Positions 60,280 to 64,000 of a stretch of 64,000 nucleotides of DNA are shown here, piece after piece. The stretch's first letter is position 1, and every line of letters begins with the position of its first letter. The stretch lies in the NCBI GenBank assembly GCA_003255025.1, contig QANY01011336.1:1271311-1335310 (forward strand), given 5' to 3'. The notes under the pieces were generated by a model. It saw only the letters and a list, made by a program, of their open reading frames with translations, made no database searches and was not told the DNA's origin. Both the position numbers and the translations under genes were made by a program. This stretch comes from Datisca glomerata. Lineage: Eukaryota; Streptophyta; Magnoliopsida; Cucurbitales; Datiscaceae.

Positions 60280-61023
60280 TCGATGAAGCAATTGATGGCG
60301 CAAATCTGACAAAAGTACCAGGTTTGGATGGTTTTAATGCTGATTTTTACCAACAGTTTTAAGAAATTATCGCTGATGATTTGTATTCGTTAGTGAAGGA
60401 TTTTTTGAGTATGTGGTTATGCCTAATGAGATTAATCAAACACTAATCATGTTAATACCAAAAATTCAGAACGTTACATCGATGAATAATCTCGGGCCAA
60501 TTAGTTTATGTAATGTATGTTATAAGGTTATTTCACCAGCAGGATGAGCAATATCGCGAATAAATTAATCAATCATGTTCATAGTGCTTTTATACAAGGT
60601 AGATGGATTGGTGATAATATCATATTAGCCCATAAAATCCTTCATTATCTGCGTACGCAGACAATGAAAGATTGGTAAGAAGCAACCATTAAACTAGATA
60701 TGTCGAAAGCTTACGACAAGATCAAATGTGATTTTGTTATTCAGGTGCTGAAAAAGATTGGTTTCTAGGAAAAATGGTGTAATTTGGATAATGGCTTGCA
60801 TTTCTACAGTGTAATGTCAAGTCCTTATTGATGGAGACATCTCGGAAATTTTTAAACCAGAATGAGGACTTCGATAAGGAGATCCGTTTTCTCATATCTG
60901 TTTATCTTGTGTGCTGAAGCCCTTTCCTCACTTTTAATTAAGGTAGAGAATTCTAGGGAAATACATACATTCAAGCCTGCGATTCAGGGGCCGTCCATAT
61001 CACATTTAGTTTTTTGCAGATGA
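60280..61023 (+). pseudogene. LINE reverse transcriptase, N-terminal part
   Basis: Blocks in order: KVPGLDGFNADFYQQF near 60310, SAFIQGRWIGDNIILAHKI near 60585, IKLDMSKAYDKIKCDF near 60688 and CAEALSSLLIK near 60910. Finally SHLVF with the start of the catalytic DD box near 61000-61023. There the domain is split by a foreign insertion. Stops are present throughout. Confidence 0.78.
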
Positions 61024-62849
61024 TGTTGGAATTATGTCCATAAAGTATAGTGTAATAACTATTTATGAGTAGAAAGCTATTTCTTTGACATTTATGTATA
61101 AATTGAAAGTTTCCTTTAATTAAAGTGTGTTTGTAATTTACTTAAATCTTGAAACTATTATCAACGTAAAATGAGTAAAGACCGAGCGATCTTTTAGACA
61201 AACTCTTCTGAGATAGTTCAGAATGTTATTCGTAGTCTTAGGGTCGACTGGGCAATCAAATCCAATTATGACTGTTAGGTTGAATCAAATGATACCAGTC
61301 TTTGGGCATGGGAGTGGAGACTCTAACGGTTGACTTAGATATGTTATGGCACATGTTGAATAGACCAATAATCAATTAGTTTAGAGCAAAGTCATTTATC
61401 TTGCTCTAATCTAATTGTTACACTTTAAAGATATTTTCATAATTACCTTAATCCTAAGATGAATACCAATCTTGACTTAATCACTTGCGATATTTGATAG
61501 GATGAATTCAAATTTCTGGATAATACCTCAGCTGTTGGGACTGTGATTCAACTATGTTGGAATTACGTAATTCACATATATGGAATTCTTGGTAAGATTA
61601 CAAAAGTAACAATATCACCTCATGTTTGATTGATGAGTGTGTGATAAATAATCGGGCCTGATACTCGATGACATGAGTCATTGAATAAGACATTGTGATC
61701 TATATGGACACTTCACTGATTTATCTTTCTTATTCACAGTCAATGAATGAGTTAAGAAAATTATAACTAGAGGGGTAAAACAATAATTTTACATTCTCCT
61801 CTTGTTAGTGATATTCACGAAGGATAGTATCATAAAATATTCTGTGAACCGGAAATATAAATGTTTATTTGCACTATAAAAAATGTAGCGTGCATGAATC
61901 GAGAGTTCTATCGGCATCGGACCTATAGTGGAGTCGTACGATATCATGATTAAATAGGTCAGAAATTTATGGAGATAAAATAGCCGGGTATTTGAATCCC
62001 ATAGATTTAGTCATGTGAGTCCATTCGATATCAAGAGTAGCTCATAAGGACCATAATGGGAAACAACATTAGTTGGACCAAAAACGTGTTTTGGGTCAAG
62101 GTACACTTTCCGAGCTCATATATGATGAATGTCATCACTATTTTAGTGAAAATTGAAATTAATGTTCAAATTGATTATTTTATCATTTTCTAATTATTAG
62201 ATAATTAGTAGATAAAAAAATTTATTAATTAATTGATTGTGATAAATTTAATTCATCAATTTGAACACAATTTTGACTCGAGGAGAAAAAGTGAAAATTT
62301 GATACAAGTGTATAAGGAATAGGGAATTTCAATTTTGGGCATATATGGGTATATGTGCAAATTCTATAATTAAATATAAAAAGGGTTGCAAACCTAACCC
62401 TAAGTGAAGCTAAGTGTTAGACAGAGCAGAAAAAAGTTTCTCTCCTTCCAAACACTATTGCCGCCGAAATACAATAGATAAGAGAACATATTTCATTTTT
62501 CCCTTTTAATAGTTATTTTGAGAGTCCACACTCGATTCCTACTGATATCTTTCAGATGTATACTTCTGATTTAACGGGTGGTTATTGGTGCGAAGATCAA
62601 TTATTAGCTCTGCGAAGAACGAAGAACGCGAGATAGAAATTGGATCCCGCCAAATCAGAAATTCTCAATTAATTAAACATGTATAAATTGTTTCAATCTT
62701 TTCTCGATACTTTATATGATTATGCATATGTTCATTGATTGGTTGTGTTTAATTGGATTAAATGTTTGTATGAACTTTTTTTTAAATTTCACCCATTAAC
62801 TTGTCATTGTTTATTAATTTTTTATCAAGATCTAAAATCCGATCTACCA
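61024..62849. mobile_element. Solo-LTR-like insertion, 1,826 bp, splitting the LINE RT
   Basis: Starts TGTTGGAATTATGTCC and ends GATCTACCA (TG...CA). It is flanked by GATGA on both sides (61019-61023 and 62850-62854), a 5-bp target duplication as made by LTR-retrotransposon integrases. It contains no coding region, primer site or purine tract that I can recognise. A solo LTR left after LTR-LTR recombination is the simplest reading. A non-autonomous short element is an alternative. Confidence 0.75.
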
Positions 62850-64000
62850 GATGATTCATTACAATTTTGCCGAGCTAGGGGAAATAATTCCAATAAGTCC
62901 TCTGTATCCTCAAGAGCTATGGGCATGCATATGGGTAAGTCGTCAATTTTAACAAGAGCTGTGTCTTATCTAGTTGGAATGTACTAGTTGAATGGCGTGA
63001 TGATCTGGCTACCATCGTTGGTATGGAATATCGTACGGACATGGCAAATACTTGGGTATTGAATCAAATTTTGGGCTGTCAAAGTTGAACCTGTTTAATG
63101 AGATTAGGGACAATGTGATCGAAAGAGTTTCTGGGTGGTTTGAGAAGTTTCTTTCTCCTACCGGCTGAGAGGTTTTAATCAAGGTTGTTGCTCTTGCGAT
63201 CCCCGAGTTCACCATGTCATGCTTTAAGCTTCATGTTACTTTATTAGATGATCTATGTATTCGTCTTTGTAGATATTGGTGGACTTCCTAGGGTAATGCC
63301 AAAGGTGTAACATGGGCCTCTTGGAAAGGATTAACAGAGAGCAAGATAGAGGTGGGTTAGCTTTCAGAGACCTGCATTGCTTCAATTTAGCTATGTTGGC
63401 TAAGCAAGGGTGTATAATTCTTTCTTCCCCTTCTAACTTATTAGCTAGATTTTTAAAAGCAAAGTACTATCGTAATGACGATTTTCTTTGAACAAAGCTT
63501 GGTTTGTATCCTTCTTGGGGATGTAGAAGTATGATTGAGGGTAGAAAGATTCTGATGCATGGTATGCGTTGGAGAGTGGGAATATTTGAGAAGAACCGTT
63601 GGTACCAAGACTGCTGGAATTTAAGATTTTTTCTCTTCAGAATGCATCATTAATGATCTTATCACCCTGAGTGTCAGTGGGACACTGGTGTCCTCCATGC
63701 CGCCTTTCTTAAGGAAGATGTTGAGTTAATATGTCAAATTCCACTTAGTAATTAAGGTGCTAATGATGCATTTCTGTGTCATTATTCGAGGGACGACAAA
63801 TAAACAGTTAAATACGGCTAGCAATGGAAGTGCACAATAATGGGCTCCTTGACCGTCCATATTCAGGACAACCTAGTACACTTGTGAACAATAAAGCCTA
63901 CTGGAAAGGAATATGGAAGCTAAAAACCCTACCGGCAATTAAAGAATTCAAATGGGGATACTCGAGGAATTTTATTGCAGTTAAATCTAAGCTGAAACAA
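62850..64000 (+). pseudogene. LINE RT C-terminus and zf-RVT region, runs off window
   Basis: Reading resumes with DDSLQFCRARGNNSNKSSV, completing the RT catalytic box interrupted at 61023. Then KYLGIESNFGLSKLNLFNEI-like (near 63050), VSGWFEKFLSPTG, FTMSCFKLHVTLLDDL (near 63215) and a zf-RVT start (KAYWKGIWKLKTLPAIKEFK near 63895) follow in shifted frames. The 3' end lies outside the window. Confidence 0.78.

Overview
This looks like an AT-rich eudicot nuclear genome segment. The evidence is spliced plant genes with GT-AG introns, Ty1/copia, Ty3/gypsy and L1-type LINE remnants, MITE-like elements and an endogenous pararetrovirus of the Caulimoviridae. I see no bacterial-type genes, operons, CRISPR arrays, rRNA or tRNA genes. 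Only three host genes can be supported. All are on the minus strand in the left half: a cytosolic aldehyde dehydrogenase of the ALDH2C4/REF1 type (9 exons, 501 codons, intact by reading), a single-pass LEA_2 (NDR1/HIN1-like) protein, and an IST1-domain (regulator of Vps4/ESCRT-III) protein of 644 aa.

Layout. 1-2641: minus-strand Ty3/gypsy gag remnant with its LTR, which carries a 36-bp minisatellite. 3535-8494: a complete but decayed 4.96-kb Ty1/copia element with 195/198-bp LTRs and a perfect CACCA target duplication. 9324-21316: the ALDH gene. Its sixth intron (7.4 kb) holds a rearranged endogenous caulimovirid (about 10.9-17.6 kb) bordered on both sides by (TA)n. 22.4-23.7 kb: a second, different caulimovirid-like fragment. 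25.3-26.5 kb: the LEA_2 gene. 27.8-30.7 kb: the IST1-like gene. 31.85-32.76 kb: a LINE fragment.

The right half is transposon territory. 35.5-52.5 kb is a Tat/Ogre-like Ty3/gypsy complex: a 5' LTR containing a 2.2-kb array of short palindromes, a second partial LTR, a gag-only internal region, a 5.6-kb array of a ~74-bp tandem repeat (with a three-copy, ten-monomer higher-order repeat of ~736 bp), and a 3' LTR. 52.97-54.15 kb is an internally deleted copia element. 55-56.3 kb contains nested MITE-like inverted repeats. 57.3 kb to the window end is a decayed L1-type LINE, split inside its reverse transcriptase by a 1.83-kb solo-LTR-like insertion with a GATGA target duplication.

The three host genes are unrelated in function: phenylpropanoid aldehyde oxidation, a membrane-anchored LEA_2 protein, and endosomal sorting. 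They are simply neighbours. The most unusual sequence structures are the palindrome array inside one LTR, the higher-order-repeat satellite inside the gag-only element, and the rearranged pararetrovirus tolerated inside a gene whose reading frame is otherwise intact. All boundaries and family assignments were read by eye, without database searches.
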